Assembly: GCA_903918885.1 (NCBI GenBank)
Contig: CAIXFY010000040.1
Location: 1-64,000, forward strand
Reading direction: 5' to 3'
Length of the DNA stretch: 64,000 nucleotides
Source: an uncultured Verrucomicrobia subdivision 3 bacterium
Lineage (GTDB): Bacteria > Verrucomicrobiota > Verrucomicrobiia > Limisphaerales > UBA11358
Made by a program: the position numbers and the translations under genes. Under the pieces are notes generated by a model that saw nothing but the letters and a program-made list of their open reading frames with translations, ran no database searches and had not been told where the DNA came from. Below are positions 40,301-49,393 of the stretch, piece by piece (the stretch's first letter is position 1; the number at the start of each line of letters is the position of its first letter).

Positions 40301-40879
40301 CTTGTGCCGCTGCTCGCTAGCCCCTATGCCACCATGACCGTAGCGAGCGATATTGCGGGATGGAACGCGGGCTTAAACAACATGACTTTGGTTACGAATG
40401 ATTTTTGGCAGTATGACGCGGCGTTTTCGACGGCGACCAACCTCCAGTTCAAATTCACCGCCAACGGAGTTTGGACGAGTGCGAATTGGGGATTAAATTT
40501 GCAGACGCAAACCAATCCGCCGCTGGCCGGCACGGGAATCAGTTTCAGTACGAACAACATTTCCGCGAGCGTCACCGGCAATGCGGTTTATCGCTTCACT
40601 TTCAATGACGCCACGCTGGCCTACACGTTGCAGCAGTTGACCATTTCACCGGCGGGGCTGACGGCGCAAATCATCTTGAGCAACCAAGCCTGCGCATTTT
40701 CCTTCACCAACGCGCCGGGTGCGCCGTTCACCGTGCTGGCCAGCACCAATTTGAGTCTGCCCTTGAGCAACTGGCTGGTGTTGGGCAAGGCGATTGAAAG
40801 TCCGCCAGGCGCCTATCAGTTCACGCATCTGGCTGCTTCTAATTCCCCACGTTTTTTTTATCGTCTGCGCTCGCCCTGA
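37328..40879 (+). CDS. Secreted glycoside hydrolase family 31 enzyme with two C-terminal ~100-aa repeat modules
   Basis: Signal peptide; AGIWNDIDEP (nucleophile region), RPFVLSRSGNCGLQHYAVSWSGDTGADW; repeated FWQYDAAFSTATNLQFKFTANG modules. Confidence 0.92.
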   Translation: MNKPRSFRSAFAVVFFAILFFAVTLANAAIVTVGNVTNVTFTADATNGNVTANFWIDNGGEAAVTPVAADLVRVQYYFTSLWSKEEPMIAKRMSLWATISNSVAFTDQGATYLISTPQLDVVVTKSPFKVDFKDKSGFYLLRDDHSEFDSSYGYTGQSGWSSGGFKIKSIKTLPANQSFFGVGEYGGPLNRRGNEFECWNTGTYNWSEFNKPEYLNTPFFYGVQPSSGSTNAFVYGIFFNNPCRPLFKFGTQFSGNAYSFEAGDGQLDYFFFGGGTSHSMTAVQDRYSELTGRPAMLPKWAFGYQLSRFSYDNQSWVQWLADTAPSNNIPLDAVYLDIDYMRKDANQSSITANNLNQLTMNTTKFPNPAGMISYCSAKGVKVVPLIEPIMETQDAFYSEANAALHFIKNNDSSTYQGSIYLGPVSFFDFSSTPMRTWWQGKITNWLNNVPFAGIWNDIDEPEGSDGIPSNALLWCDGRYGTSTTDSRRQWSNEKNYFGLRCASTSYGAMLQKSPDKRPFVLSRSGNCGLQHYAVSWSGDTGADWTHARTIIRFGLSAMISGAAWYGHDLGGFIGPTTPELLTRAHEWGAFLPFFRNHSQGDTWPNGDQGREPWRYSDPYQSAMRNSIQFRYKLLPYLYTLAYNCSQTGEPMNEPTVAKYYSDNNTTSLNDYDFLVGDYFLVAPVYVQGATTRSVYLPYAPGVGWYNWWNNTRYDGGNTVTVNATLGQVPLFVRSGAIIPMGPTMQNTTQPNAGFLDVNCWPEGNSSFTLYEDEGEGWNYTNGVYASVKFDSSRTATNWDFTIGARQGSYNPGHTNFNIYCYNPGTVQEVLLNGSTLAPAASFAALASAPTGWAMTADGKLALKLIDAGTAQSVRVNWTTNNSQVSTAYNAITVAGTFQNPIWNEKASNMVQVTSHIWQYEANFSNQTNLQFKFVANGNWSTNWGENPGTQTQVTVPLVGSSKILGTSNIVANGTFNGVYRFTFNDQTLTYSLVPLLASPYATMTVASDIAGWNAGLNNMTLVTNDFWQYDAAFSTATNLQFKFTANGVWTSANWGLNLQTQTNPPLAGTGISFSTNNISASVTGNAVYRFTFNDATLAYTLQQLTISPAGLTAQIILSNQACAFSFTNAPGAPFTVLASTNLSLPLSNWLVLGKAIESPPGAYQFTHLAASNSPRFFYRLRSP

Positions 40880-40880
40880 C

Positions 40881-42320
40881 TCACCACGAATAATGCACGG
40901 TGTAAGTCACGGTCTTCTCTTCGTCCGGCTTCACCGGCACGAGAAACTCAATGGTCTGTGAATCTTTCTTTTTGAACTCGTCCGACTTCGCAGTGATTTC
41001 CCAGTTGCTCCAGCGGTAGAGATGCTCCACCACGCGGATTTCCACGGCGTCGGTCTTCTTGCGGTTGCGCAGCTTGATCTCAAAGGTTTCATCCATCCAC
41101 TTATCGCCGCGATCCGCTTTGAAGTCCGCCTGTTTACGTTCGCCGACGAGGTCGAAAGCGTTGCCGGTGGTGATGCGGACGGTTTCGTTGCGCGGCGTGT
41201 GGTCAATGGTGTTCTCGCCGACGAATTGCAACTGGCCATCGGCATCGCGGCGATAGAAGCGTAGCTTGCCAGCGGGCAGGGCGATGCCGAGCTGGTTCGT
41301 CTCGGCGTTTTTGAATTCGCGCTGGACGATGATCTTGTTGTTGTCGATTTGTGTTCCGTAGCTGCGGTCATAATTTAATCCGTAAAATTGATAGCCTTGC
41401 GCGCCGTCATAGACGTAGATGGTCGGCGCCGACATTTTTTCCGCGTGGACAAACTCAACCTGCTTCGTCTCGTGATCGTGGAGCGTGGTGGCGCGCGCGA
41501 TGGAGTAGAGATGGAATTCGTCGAAGGCTTTTTCGGAGACGGCAGGCGCGGCTTCGTCCATGGCCATGGCGCGGGCGGCTTTATACATGACCATTCCGCC
41601 TCTGGCCGAAGGCGGCTGAATTTTATTCACGTCACCGGCCATCAATTTAATTTTCGCATTCTCAAACGTCTTGCTGCTGTTGTTGTTCATCGTGATCCAG
41701 CCGACGAGGTCGCAGAGATCGCCTTTCTCCGGCGAGACGAGGTTGTAGCTCGCGCTCCAGTCGAAGCCAGCGGTGACGTAGCCGACTTCCGCGTCGAACT
41801 TGCCAGACTTGTCGGATTGCAGCAGCCAGTCGAAGGCGGGCTTGAGAATCGTGTCGCTGCCGAGATCGGGAAACAACGGCTGGCCGGGTAAGGTGAATTG
41901 CAATTTGCCATTCACCTCGATGATGGGTTGCGTGAACGCGCCGCCGGGCACGAAACCGCTGCGGATAACTTTGCCGGGAATGAGTTCGGCGATTTGCGTG
42001 CTGTCCTTCATCCGCACCTTTTCAAAATCAATCGTTTTGCCCTCGAACAGTGAGAGCAGCAGTTCCTGCGAGACGGGATCGTTGCGGTAATTCTGTTCGA
42101 GGATTTGCAGGGAATGTTTGCCCTTCGGGTCGCGCAGAATGACGGAGTCCGGCTCCACCTGCGCGGTGGCGCCGGAGTAAACGACGGCGTTCGCGCCGGG
42201 CTTGAGGTCGAGCGGCACGGTATCGCGCACGACGGCGAAGTTCTGGTTGTAAATGGTGAGCGCGGGTTCGGCGGTGGCGGAAAGCGCGGCGGCGAGGAGC
42301 AGGGTGGCGATAGTTTTCAT
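40881..42320 (-). CDS. DUF4139 domain-containing protein
   Basis: Signal peptide; LTIYNQNFAVVRDTVPLDLKPGANAVVYSG ... VRITTGNAFDLVGERK...VKPDEEKTVTYTVHYSW. Confidence 0.8.
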   Translation of the reverse strand: MKTIATLLLAAALSATAEPALTIYNQNFAVVRDTVPLDLKPGANAVVYSGATAQVEPDSVILRDPKGKHSLQILEQNYRNDPVSQELLLSLFEGKTIDFEKVRMKDSTQIAELIPGKVIRSGFVPGGAFTQPIIEVNGKLQFTLPGQPLFPDLGSDTILKPAFDWLLQSDKSGKFDAEVGYVTAGFDWSASYNLVSPEKGDLCDLVGWITMNNNSSKTFENAKIKLMAGDVNKIQPPSARGGMVMYKAARAMAMDEAAPAVSEKAFDEFHLYSIARATTLHDHETKQVEFVHAEKMSAPTIYVYDGAQGYQFYGLNYDRSYGTQIDNNKIIVQREFKNAETNQLGIALPAGKLRFYRRDADGQLQFVGENTIDHTPRNETVRITTGNAFDLVGERKQADFKADRGDKWMDETFEIKLRNRKKTDAVEIRVVEHLYRWSNWEITAKSDEFKKKDSQTIEFLVPVKPDEEKTVTYTVHYSW

Positions 42321-42455
42321 AGTTTGTTAGTCCGTTGGCTGGCGAATGCGTTCAATCTCCACTTTGTGTGCCGACTGTAAAGCAAATTTGCCAGCCGTTC
42401 CGGCAAAATAAAATTCTTCGTTCCGGCGTTCCTTTGCTGTTAAAATTTCCGCCAC

Positions 42456-44171
42456 ATGAAGTGGACACAAACTTTGATTCCTACGCTCCGCGAAGCCCCG
42501 GCTGATGCGGAAATCGTTTCGCACAAACTGTTGCTGCGCGCCGGCCTCATCCGCAAGCTCGCGGGCGGCGTCTATACTTTTCTGCCGCTCGGCCTGCGCG
42601 CCTTGCGCAAGGTGGAAAAAATCATCCGCGAAGAAATGGATCGCGCCGGGGCGATTGAGGTTTTGATGCCCGCGCTCCAGCCGAAAGAAATTTGGGAGCA
42701 AAGCGGTCGCGCGGAAACGGCCAAAGACGTTTTGTGCAAAGTCAAAGACCGCGCCAACCGTGAATGGTTTCTCAGCCCGACCGCCGAGGAAGTCATCACC
42801 ACGCTCGCAGCAGGTGAAATTAATTCGTATCGCCAACTCCCAAAAAACTTTTATCAGATCAGCACCAAGTTCCGCGATGAGATTCGCCCGCGCTTTGGCC
42901 TGATGCGCGCGAAGGAATTCATCATGAAGGACGCCTATTCCTTCGACACGACGGACGAGAACGCGATGGCGAGCTATCACAAGATGTATGACGCCTACAA
43001 ACGCATCTTTGCGCGCTGCGGCTTGCAGGCATTTCCCGTCGAGGCGGACACCGGTGTGATCGGCGGCAATTACTCGCACGAATTCATGGTTCCCGCCGAG
43101 ACCGGCGAAAATGATGTCGCTTATTGCGAAGCGTGCGGCTACGCGGCGAACATTGAGAAGGCCACCAGCGGCATCCCGAAAACAGCGGCGCGTGAGATTG
43201 GCGCGGCGATTGAAAAATTTGCCACGCCCGGCGTGGTGACGATTGAGGCGTTGAGCAAAGAACCTTACAAAGTTCCCGCCAACCGCCAGATCAAGACGCT
43301 GGTTTACATCGCCGACTCGAAGCCGGTTTTGATTTTGATTCGCGGTGACGACCAATTGAACGAAACCAAGTTACTCGCGAAAACGGGCGCGGTTGCGGCG
43401 CGTCCGGCGACGGTTGAAGAAATCGTGGCGTTGCTTGGCGCAAAGCCGGGTTCGCTTGGCGCTGTGGTGAATGTTCCGGCCGATGTCAAAGTCTTTGCCG
43501 ACGAGCGTTTGCAAGGCGCAAACGACATGACCACCGGCGCGAACGAGGACGGTTTCCATTTGAAGAATGTCTCCATCGAACGCGACATCAAAGTGACCGC
43601 GTGGTTTGATTTGCGCACCGTCAGCGCGGGTGAACCGTGCGCCAAGTGCGCCAAGTCGCTGAAGATTCGCCGCGCGATTGAAGTTGGCCACGTCTTCAAG
43701 CTCGGCACGAAATACAGCGAGAAGCTCGGCGCGACGTTCCTCGACGTGGACGGTTCGCGCAAGCCGTCAGTGATGGGCTGCTACGGTATCGGCGTCACGC
43801 GCACGTTGCAGGCGATCATTGAGCAGGGGAACGACAAGGACGGCGTCATCTGGCCGTTGAGCGTTGCGCCATATCAAGTTTGTATCACGCCGCTCGCCGT
43901 TGCGCCGGAGAGCGAAGCGATGAAACTGGCGGAGAAATTTTATGCGGAACTTACTGCCCGCGGCGTGGATGTGATCCTCGATGACCGCGACGAGCGCCCC
44001 GGCGTGAAGTTCAAAGATTCCGAACTGGTCGGGTTTCCCATCCGCATCGGCATCGGCGAAAAATCGCTGGCCAAGGGCGAAGTGGAAATCAAACCGCGCA
44101 ACGGCGCACTGCAATTGGTGAAGATTGAGGAAGCAGTCAAAGCCGTTTTGCAACTCGTCGCCGCCGCTTAA
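42456..44171 (+). CDS. proS: Prolyl-tRNA synthetase
   Basis: GVYTFLPLGLRALRKVEKIIREEMDRAGAIEVLMPALQP, KFRDEIRPRFGLMRAKEFIMKDAYSF, MGCYGIGVTRTLQAIIEQ. Confidence 0.97.
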   Translation: MKWTQTLIPTLREAPADAEIVSHKLLLRAGLIRKLAGGVYTFLPLGLRALRKVEKIIREEMDRAGAIEVLMPALQPKEIWEQSGRAETAKDVLCKVKDRANREWFLSPTAEEVITTLAAGEINSYRQLPKNFYQISTKFRDEIRPRFGLMRAKEFIMKDAYSFDTTDENAMASYHKMYDAYKRIFARCGLQAFPVEADTGVIGGNYSHEFMVPAETGENDVAYCEACGYAANIEKATSGIPKTAAREIGAAIEKFATPGVVTIEALSKEPYKVPANRQIKTLVYIADSKPVLILIRGDDQLNETKLLAKTGAVAARPATVEEIVALLGAKPGSLGAVVNVPADVKVFADERLQGANDMTTGANEDGFHLKNVSIERDIKVTAWFDLRTVSAGEPCAKCAKSLKIRRAIEVGHVFKLGTKYSEKLGATFLDVDGSRKPSVMGCYGIGVTRTLQAIIEQGNDKDGVIWPLSVAPYQVCITPLAVAPESEAMKLAEKFYAELTARGVDVILDDRDERPGVKFKDSELVGFPIRIGIGEKSLAKGEVEIKPRNGALQLVKIEEAVKAVLQLVAAA

Positions 44172-46552
44172 TTTTCGCTTTTGTCCAGACAGTCGCGGAC
44201 GATTTTTACGAGTTCAGCGTGGCCGTAAGGTTTCTGAATGAAGCTGGCGTTGGTGCGTTGGAGCAGTTCCTGACTGACGTCGTCGGAGGTGTAGCCGCTC
44301 ATGAAAATGATTTTTAGGTGCGGCGATCCGGCGACCAGTCGTTCGGCGAGTTCCACGCCGGATACGCCTTCAGGCATGACCATGTCGGTGAGCACCAGAC
44401 TGATTTTTCCGGCGTGACGATTCCAGACTTCGAGCGCTTCGCGACCGGAACCGGCTTCCAAAATGGTGTAGCCGGAGTCTTTTAAAATTTCGCGGGCGAG
44501 TTCGCGCAGCATGGGTTCATCTTCGACGATCAAAATGGTTTCGCTGCCACCAATCGCGGGCAAAATGACCGGTGCTTCAATCGGATTTATTTCCGCCGGC
44601 GCTTCAGCTTTGGCCGGGAGGTAGACAATGAACGTGGTGCCGCGGCCAAGTTCGCTGCGGACATCCACCCAGCCGTTATGCTGGCGGGCGATGTTGAAAA
44701 CGGTGGCGAGCCCGAGGCCGGTTCCTTTGCCAACATCTTTGGTCGTGAAGAATGGTTCAAAAATCCGCGCACGCGTGGCGTCGTCCATGCCGCAACCGTT
44801 GTCGGTGACTTCGAGTTTGACGTAATGTCCGGGACTGATGTCCGTCGGCAGACAGGCATCGTCTGGTGAAATAATGGTTTCTGAAATCTCCATCAGCAGG
44901 ATGCCGCCGTTCGGCATGGCGTCGCGGGAATTGCTCGCGAGATTCATGACCACCTGTTCGATCATGCTTTGGTCGGCATAGACGAGCGTCCGCGTCTGTG
45001 GGCTTTGGAAACGCAGTTCGATGGTTTCACCGACGAGGCGCTCTAGCATTTTGCTCGTGCTGCCGACGACTTCGCGGAGGTCAAGCAGCCGCAATTGCAT
45101 GACGTTTTTTCGGCTCGTCAATAACAACTGGCGCGTGAGCTGTGCCGCGCGGTCGCCGGCGGAATAAACCTGCGTGAGTGAATCTTTAACCTCCGGTGTG
45201 AGCGAACCTTCCGTCAACAGTTTGCTCGTGTGCCCCTGGATGACGGTCAGCATGTTGTTGAAATCATGCGCGATGCCGGCGGCGAACTGGCCGAAGGTTT
45301 TCATCTTTTCCGACTGGAGCAACTGCGCCTCCAGATTCAGCCGCGTCGTGATGTCCTCGCCGTAACAATGCACCACGCCGCCGGAGGGCAGCGGCTGAAA
45401 AGTCCACGCCACCGTGCGCCCGTTCATCTTGGTGAACAGCCCGGAATCGCCGCGACCGGAGGCCAGGCAATCCTTGACCACTTGCGAAAAGGTTTCCGGC
45501 AAAATGTCCTTCGGATGTTCCTGGCCGAGCGCGGCGGCGAGCCGCTCGGCGGCGTCGTTGAAATAATTTACCGAGCCGTCGCTTGCGACTTCCAACGCCG
45601 CGTTCGGATTTTCCTTAACGAACGCCGCGAGCTTCTCCGTCTCGGCCTCGGCGCGGATGCGTTCGGTGGCCATGCCGACGACGTTGGCGACGGCGAGCAG
45701 GAACTGGATGTCGTCCGGCGAAAATTCCCGCTTGTGCGTCGTGTGCGCCGCGAGCGCGCCGAACGGCTTGTTGCGCGTGGGAATCGCCACCGCCGCGCCG
45801 CTGACCACGCCGAGTTCTTCGAGCAACGGCGAGCGGCTGAAGTTGGTTTCCTGACTCCAGTCGTTGACGACCGCGACCTCGCCGGTCTCCGCCGTCCACG
45901 ACATTTGCGACAGTTTTTTATTGAAGGCAATGGTGTTGCCGGAAGATTTTGGCGTGAGTCCGTAAACGGCGAGCGGCTGCAACTGGCCGTCCGGCATACG
46001 CTGATACAACATCGCGTATTCGACTGCAAACATCTCGGCCACGCGATAAACGGCCTGCTCGTAAATCACGCTCAAATCGCGGTTCGTCAGCGCGCACTGG
46101 CCCACGGCGGAAACGGCGGTCTGCTGCATCGCGCGGTTGAGAAGTTTTTGGTCGGCCGCATCGCGCTCTTTTTGCCGTTGTTGGAGCGTGGCGGCCATGT
46201 CGTCGAATTTTTGCGCGAGCTGGCCAATCTCGCCCTCGGCGTCTTCGAGACCCGACCGCGCCTTCAGATTGCCGCTGGCCAGTTGCATCACCGCGCGGGT
46301 GAGGGCGCGCACCTGCCGAAGAATAAAATGTTCGCCGCCATACCATGCGGCGATGAGCGCCAGTAAGCCGACGAAGAAGCTTTCCCACGGCACGCTCAAG
46401 GTATAGTGCTTTAGCCAGTCTGGGGCGAACCGCCAGAACCAATCCTGATTGATGATGTAGGTCAGCACCAGCGCCGGAGAAATCCAAAGGAAAACGCTCG
46501 TCACCAGCTGCATTCGCAAGCTGGAGAATGTTTTTGCGAGCTTAGTGATCAT
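44168..46552 (-). CDS. Hybrid sensor histidine kinase (TM, HAMP, GAF, PAS, HisKA, HATPase, receiver)
   Basis: GIAHDFNNMLTVIQGH H-box, NLASNSRDAMPNGG N-box, GKGTGLGLATVFNIARQ, C-terminal receiver ILIVEDEPMLRELAREILKDSGY...LVLTDMVMPEGVSG. Confidence 0.94.
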   Translation of the reverse strand: MITKLAKTFSSLRMQLVTSVFLWISPALVLTYIINQDWFWRFAPDWLKHYTLSVPWESFFVGLLALIAAWYGGEHFILRQVRALTRAVMQLASGNLKARSGLEDAEGEIGQLAQKFDDMAATLQQRQKERDAADQKLLNRAMQQTAVSAVGQCALTNRDLSVIYEQAVYRVAEMFAVEYAMLYQRMPDGQLQPLAVYGLTPKSSGNTIAFNKKLSQMSWTAETGEVAVVNDWSQETNFSRSPLLEELGVVSGAAVAIPTRNKPFGALAAHTTHKREFSPDDIQFLLAVANVVGMATERIRAEAETEKLAAFVKENPNAALEVASDGSVNYFNDAAERLAAALGQEHPKDILPETFSQVVKDCLASGRGDSGLFTKMNGRTVAWTFQPLPSGGVVHCYGEDITTRLNLEAQLLQSEKMKTFGQFAAGIAHDFNNMLTVIQGHTSKLLTEGSLTPEVKDSLTQVYSAGDRAAQLTRQLLLTSRKNVMQLRLLDLREVVGSTSKMLERLVGETIELRFQSPQTRTLVYADQSMIEQVVMNLASNSRDAMPNGGILLMEISETIISPDDACLPTDISPGHYVKLEVTDNGCGMDDATRARIFEPFFTTKDVGKGTGLGLATVFNIARQHNGWVDVRSELGRGTTFIVYLPAKAEAPAEINPIEAPVILPAIGGSETILIVEDEPMLRELAREILKDSGYTILEAGSGREALEVWNRHAGKISLVLTDMVMPEGVSGVELAERLVAGSPHLKIIFMSGYTSDDVSQELLQRTNASFIQKPYGHAELVKIVRDCLDKSEN

Positions 46553-46600
46553 CGCGCCGCGCGGGAATGTAGCTTAAAGTTTGCCGGATAAAAATGTTTT

Positions 46601-47248
46601 TCAACCCGCTTCTGCCAGCGCCGCCGACCGTCCGCGCGGCAGCCGACCGAGGTGGAAAATAAGAAATCCATGCAGCCACAGCTGCAGTTCCTTGGTTTGT
46701 GGCTGACTCATTTTTAACCGTGCTAAACCGGCCCAGTCATTTTCCAGCAGCGCCACGGTGATTTTTTTTGCGCCGGGCGTCAGGCGCGATTCATCCAATT
46801 CCGGCATCAGCCCCAGCTCGCGCAACAGTTTCAGTTCCAGCGCCAAGATGTTTTGCGTCTGCGGCGAATGATCGCATAGCCATTGCAAAAAGGTGCGCAC
46901 CACCTCAAAGACTTCCGGCAACGGCGACTCAGTTTCCGTCGCTTGCTCAATAAACGCGGTGAGGTAGCCAGCCTGTTGCAACTTCAAAATGTTCTCGCGA
47001 ATCGCGCCGTGCGTCTCACGCAATTTCACTTCGCGCAATGCGTGCAATTCCGAGTGGCGGCTGCGGGTGAAGGAAAAATCGGCGGCGTAAAACAAATCCA
47101 ATTTTCCGGCGAACGGAGATTTTGGCCGGCGCGCACCCTTGGCCGCCGTAGCCACGCGGCCCAAATCTGGCGTCAGCCAGTGGACAATCAGGCTGGTCTC
47201 TGTCAGCGGTCGCGTCCTCAGAATTATGCCGCTGGCGGACTCGGTCAT
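46601..47248 (-). CDS. recO: DNA repair protein RecO
   Basis: GIILRTRPLTETSLIVHWLTPDLGRVATAAKGARRPKSPFAGKLDLF. Confidence 0.87.
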   Translation of the reverse strand: MTESASGIILRTRPLTETSLIVHWLTPDLGRVATAAKGARRPKSPFAGKLDLFYAADFSFTRSRHSELHALREVKLRETHGAIRENILKLQQAGYLTAFIEQATETESPLPEVFEVVRTFLQWLCDHSPQTQNILALELKLLRELGLMPELDESRLTPGAKKITVALLENDWAGLARLKMSQPQTKELQLWLHGFLIFHLGRLPRGRSAALAEAG

Positions 47249-47910
47249 TTGGTTTTGGGCGGAAGTTGTTCCGGCGAAATCGAGCCGAGGCTCACGATAT
47301 ATTTGATGCCCTCGGCCACGCTCATGTCGAGCTTAGTCACGTTCTCCTCCGGCACGAGAATCAGAAATCCGCTTGTCGGATTCGGCGTGGTCGGGATAAA
47401 AACGCCGACCAGATTTTTTCCAGACTTCTGCTGGACTTCGCCTTTGGCCTCGTTGGTTATAAAACCAACGGAATAATTTCCCGGCCCCGGAAATTCCACC
47501 AGCACCACGGTCTTGAATGAATTTTTATTCCCCGAAAAAGCTTCGTTCACCTGTTTGATCGCGCCGTAAAACTTGTTGAAAATCGGCACGTTCATCATCA
47601 CCGTGTCGAGCCATTCAATCATGCGCTTGCCGATGTAATAGCGTGCCAGTAGGCCGACGCACGAAATCAGCACCGCTGCCAGCACCAGTGCCAGCAGGCT
47701 CCAATACCAAAACATCGCGCCGGACTGGCCATTTTCGTAAACTTCCTTCGGGCCGAGAATATATGGCAGAAAAAACAGCAGCGTGTCCGTGAAGCTGGAA
47801 ATGGTTCCGAAAATCCACTTCACCGCCGCGAGCGTGATCAGCGCCGGCAGGGTCACGGCCAGACCGGTGAAGAAACTCGCGCGCCAACCGGCAAAAAAGG
47901 TTTTTCTCAC
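47245..47910 (-). CDS. DUF502 family membrane protein
   Basis: FFTGLAVTLPALITLAAVKWIF...VVLVEFPGPGNYSVGFITNEA...VFIPTTPNPTSGFLILVPEENV. Confidence 0.88.
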   Translation of the reverse strand: MRKTFFAGWRASFFTGLAVTLPALITLAAVKWIFGTISSFTDTLLFFLPYILGPKEVYENGQSGAMFWYWSLLALVLAAVLISCVGLLARYYIGKRMIEWLDTVMMNVPIFNKFYGAIKQVNEAFSGNKNSFKTVVLVEFPGPGNYSVGFITNEAKGEVQQKSGKNLVGVFIPTTPNPTSGFLILVPEENVTKLDMSVAEGIKYIVSLGSISPEQLPPKTK

Positions 47911-48416
47911 GCGCCGATTTTAACCGTGCGCGAAACTTGTGCGAGCGAAAACCGTTTTTCCAAATGGCGCATCAGTCGGTTTTCCTCGCGCTTCATCTCG
48001 CGTCGCAACGCGGGCTTCAAATCGTCATAGCCGAGCAGATGCAAAACGCCGTGGACGATGTAACGGACCAACTCGGACTGCCAGGTCGTCTTGAATTCTT
48101 TCGCTTGCGCCACGGCCACGGTCACGCAGATGAAAAGTTCGCCGTGGATGGTGGGGCGCGTCACTCCGTGCGCGCCGTCGGCGGGCAGGGGACTACCCGC
48201 CCTACCTTCAGCATGGTCAAACGTAATCACGTCCGTCGCGCCTTCATGCTGGAGAAAGGTTTCATTCACCAGCGCCATTTCCCGCGCGCCGACAAGGTTG
48301 ACACCAAGTTCTGCCTCCGTGGTTTTTAATTCAGCCAACAGCGCTTCCGTGATTTCCTTAAGTCGGCCCGGATTAATTTTTTTCTTCCGCTGGCGGTTGG
48401 CGATGACGACGCTCAT
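47907..48416 (-). CDS. ybeY: Endoribonuclease/rRNA maturation factor YbeY
   Basis: MALVNETFLQHEGATDVITFDH, HGVLHLLGYDD; upstream of phoH-like gene order. Confidence 0.9.
   Translation of the reverse strand: MSVVIANRQRKKKINPGRLKEITEALLAELKTTEAELGVNLVGAREMALVNETFLQHEGATDVITFDHAEGRAGSPLPADGAHGVTRPTIHGELFICVTVAVAQAKEFKTTWQSELVRYIVHGVLHLLGYDDLKPALRREMKREENRLMRHLEKRFSLAQVSRTVKIGA
48150..48206. repeat. 57-bp palindromic repeat inside ybeY
   Basis: GGTGGGGCGCGTCACTCCGTGCGCGCCGTCGGCGGGCAGGGGACTACCCGCCCTACC; inverted relative to 29730..29790. Confidence 0.85.
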
Positions 48417-49384
48417 TTCTCCTCCGTTTTGCCCGTGCCGCGATGATGTTCGTAAGCCGCGATGATGCGCTGCACCAACGGATGCCGCACCACGTCGCGC
48501 TTGGAAAACTCAATGATGGCAATGCCTTCCGTGTGTTTGAGCGCGCGATGCGCCTCCGCGAGACCGGATTTTTTGTGCGCTGGCAGATCAATCTGCGTTT
48601 CGTCACCCGTGATGACCGCCTTCGAGCCGTGACCGAGCCGCGTGAGAAACATCAGCATCTGCTCCGTCGTGGAATTCTGCGCTTCATCCAAAATAATGAA
48701 CGCGTTGTTCAGCGTCCGCCCGCGCATGTAGGCGAGGGGTGCAATCTCAATCGTCGCGCGTTCCATGTGCTTGGCGATTTCCTCGGCGGGCAGCATGTCG
48801 TGCAACGCGTCGTGCAGCGGCCGCAGATACGGCGTGATTTTTTCGTAAAGGTCGCCCGGCAGAAAACCCAGCGCCTCGCCTGCCTCGACTGCGGGGCGCG
48901 TCAAAATAATCCGTGAAATGCCGCCGTCGCGCATCGCTGCCAACGCCATCGCCACCGCGAGATAAGTTTTGCCCGTGCCCGCTGGCCCGATGCCGAAAGT
49001 GATGTCGTGTTTGCGAATCGCCTCGATGTAATTTTTTTGGCCGACCGTCTTGGCGGTCACGCCGGCCTTGCGTTCATGCGTTTGCACGCGGTCGCCGACC
49101 ATGGCTTTGAGCGTCGCCCCACCTTCAATTTTCACTACATTCAGCGCGTGAGTGAAGTCGCGGTTCTTCACTGGTGAACCCGCCTTTAACATGCTTTCCA
49201 GCGAGGCGAAAAGCTGCTTGGCGCGCTCAATCCCGTCCGCCGTGCCGTCCAGCTTGATCCAGCCTTCGCGCGAAGTGGCTTTGACAGACAACTCCGTTTC
49301 CAGCGACTGCAAATTGCGCGGCTCGTGATTAAACAGTTGCTGTGCGAAGCGCGGGTTTTCGTAATGAAGCGTTTCAGTGGCCAC
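48413..49384 (-). CDS. PhoH family protein (predicted ATPase)
   Basis: FGIGPAGTGKTYLAVAMA, RPAVEAGEALGFLPGDLYEKITPYLRPLHDAL, FIILDEAQNST. Confidence 0.95.
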   Translation of the reverse strand: MATETLHYENPRFAQQLFNHEPRNLQSLETELSVKATSREGWIKLDGTADGIERAKQLFASLESMLKAGSPVKNRDFTHALNVVKIEGGATLKAMVGDRVQTHERKAGVTAKTVGQKNYIEAIRKHDITFGIGPAGTGKTYLAVAMALAAMRDGGISRIILTRPAVEAGEALGFLPGDLYEKITPYLRPLHDALHDMLPAEEIAKHMERATIEIAPLAYMRGRTLNNAFIILDEAQNSTTEQMLMFLTRLGHGSKAVITGDETQIDLPAHKKSGLAEAHRALKHTEGIAIIEFSKRDVVRHPLVQRIIAAYEHHRGTGKTEEK

Positions 49385-49393
49385 AATTTAAAA

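Noticed and set aside
44168-44171. 4-bp overlap of convergent proS and histidine kinase stop codons
   Set aside because: Ordinary compact convergent arrangement.
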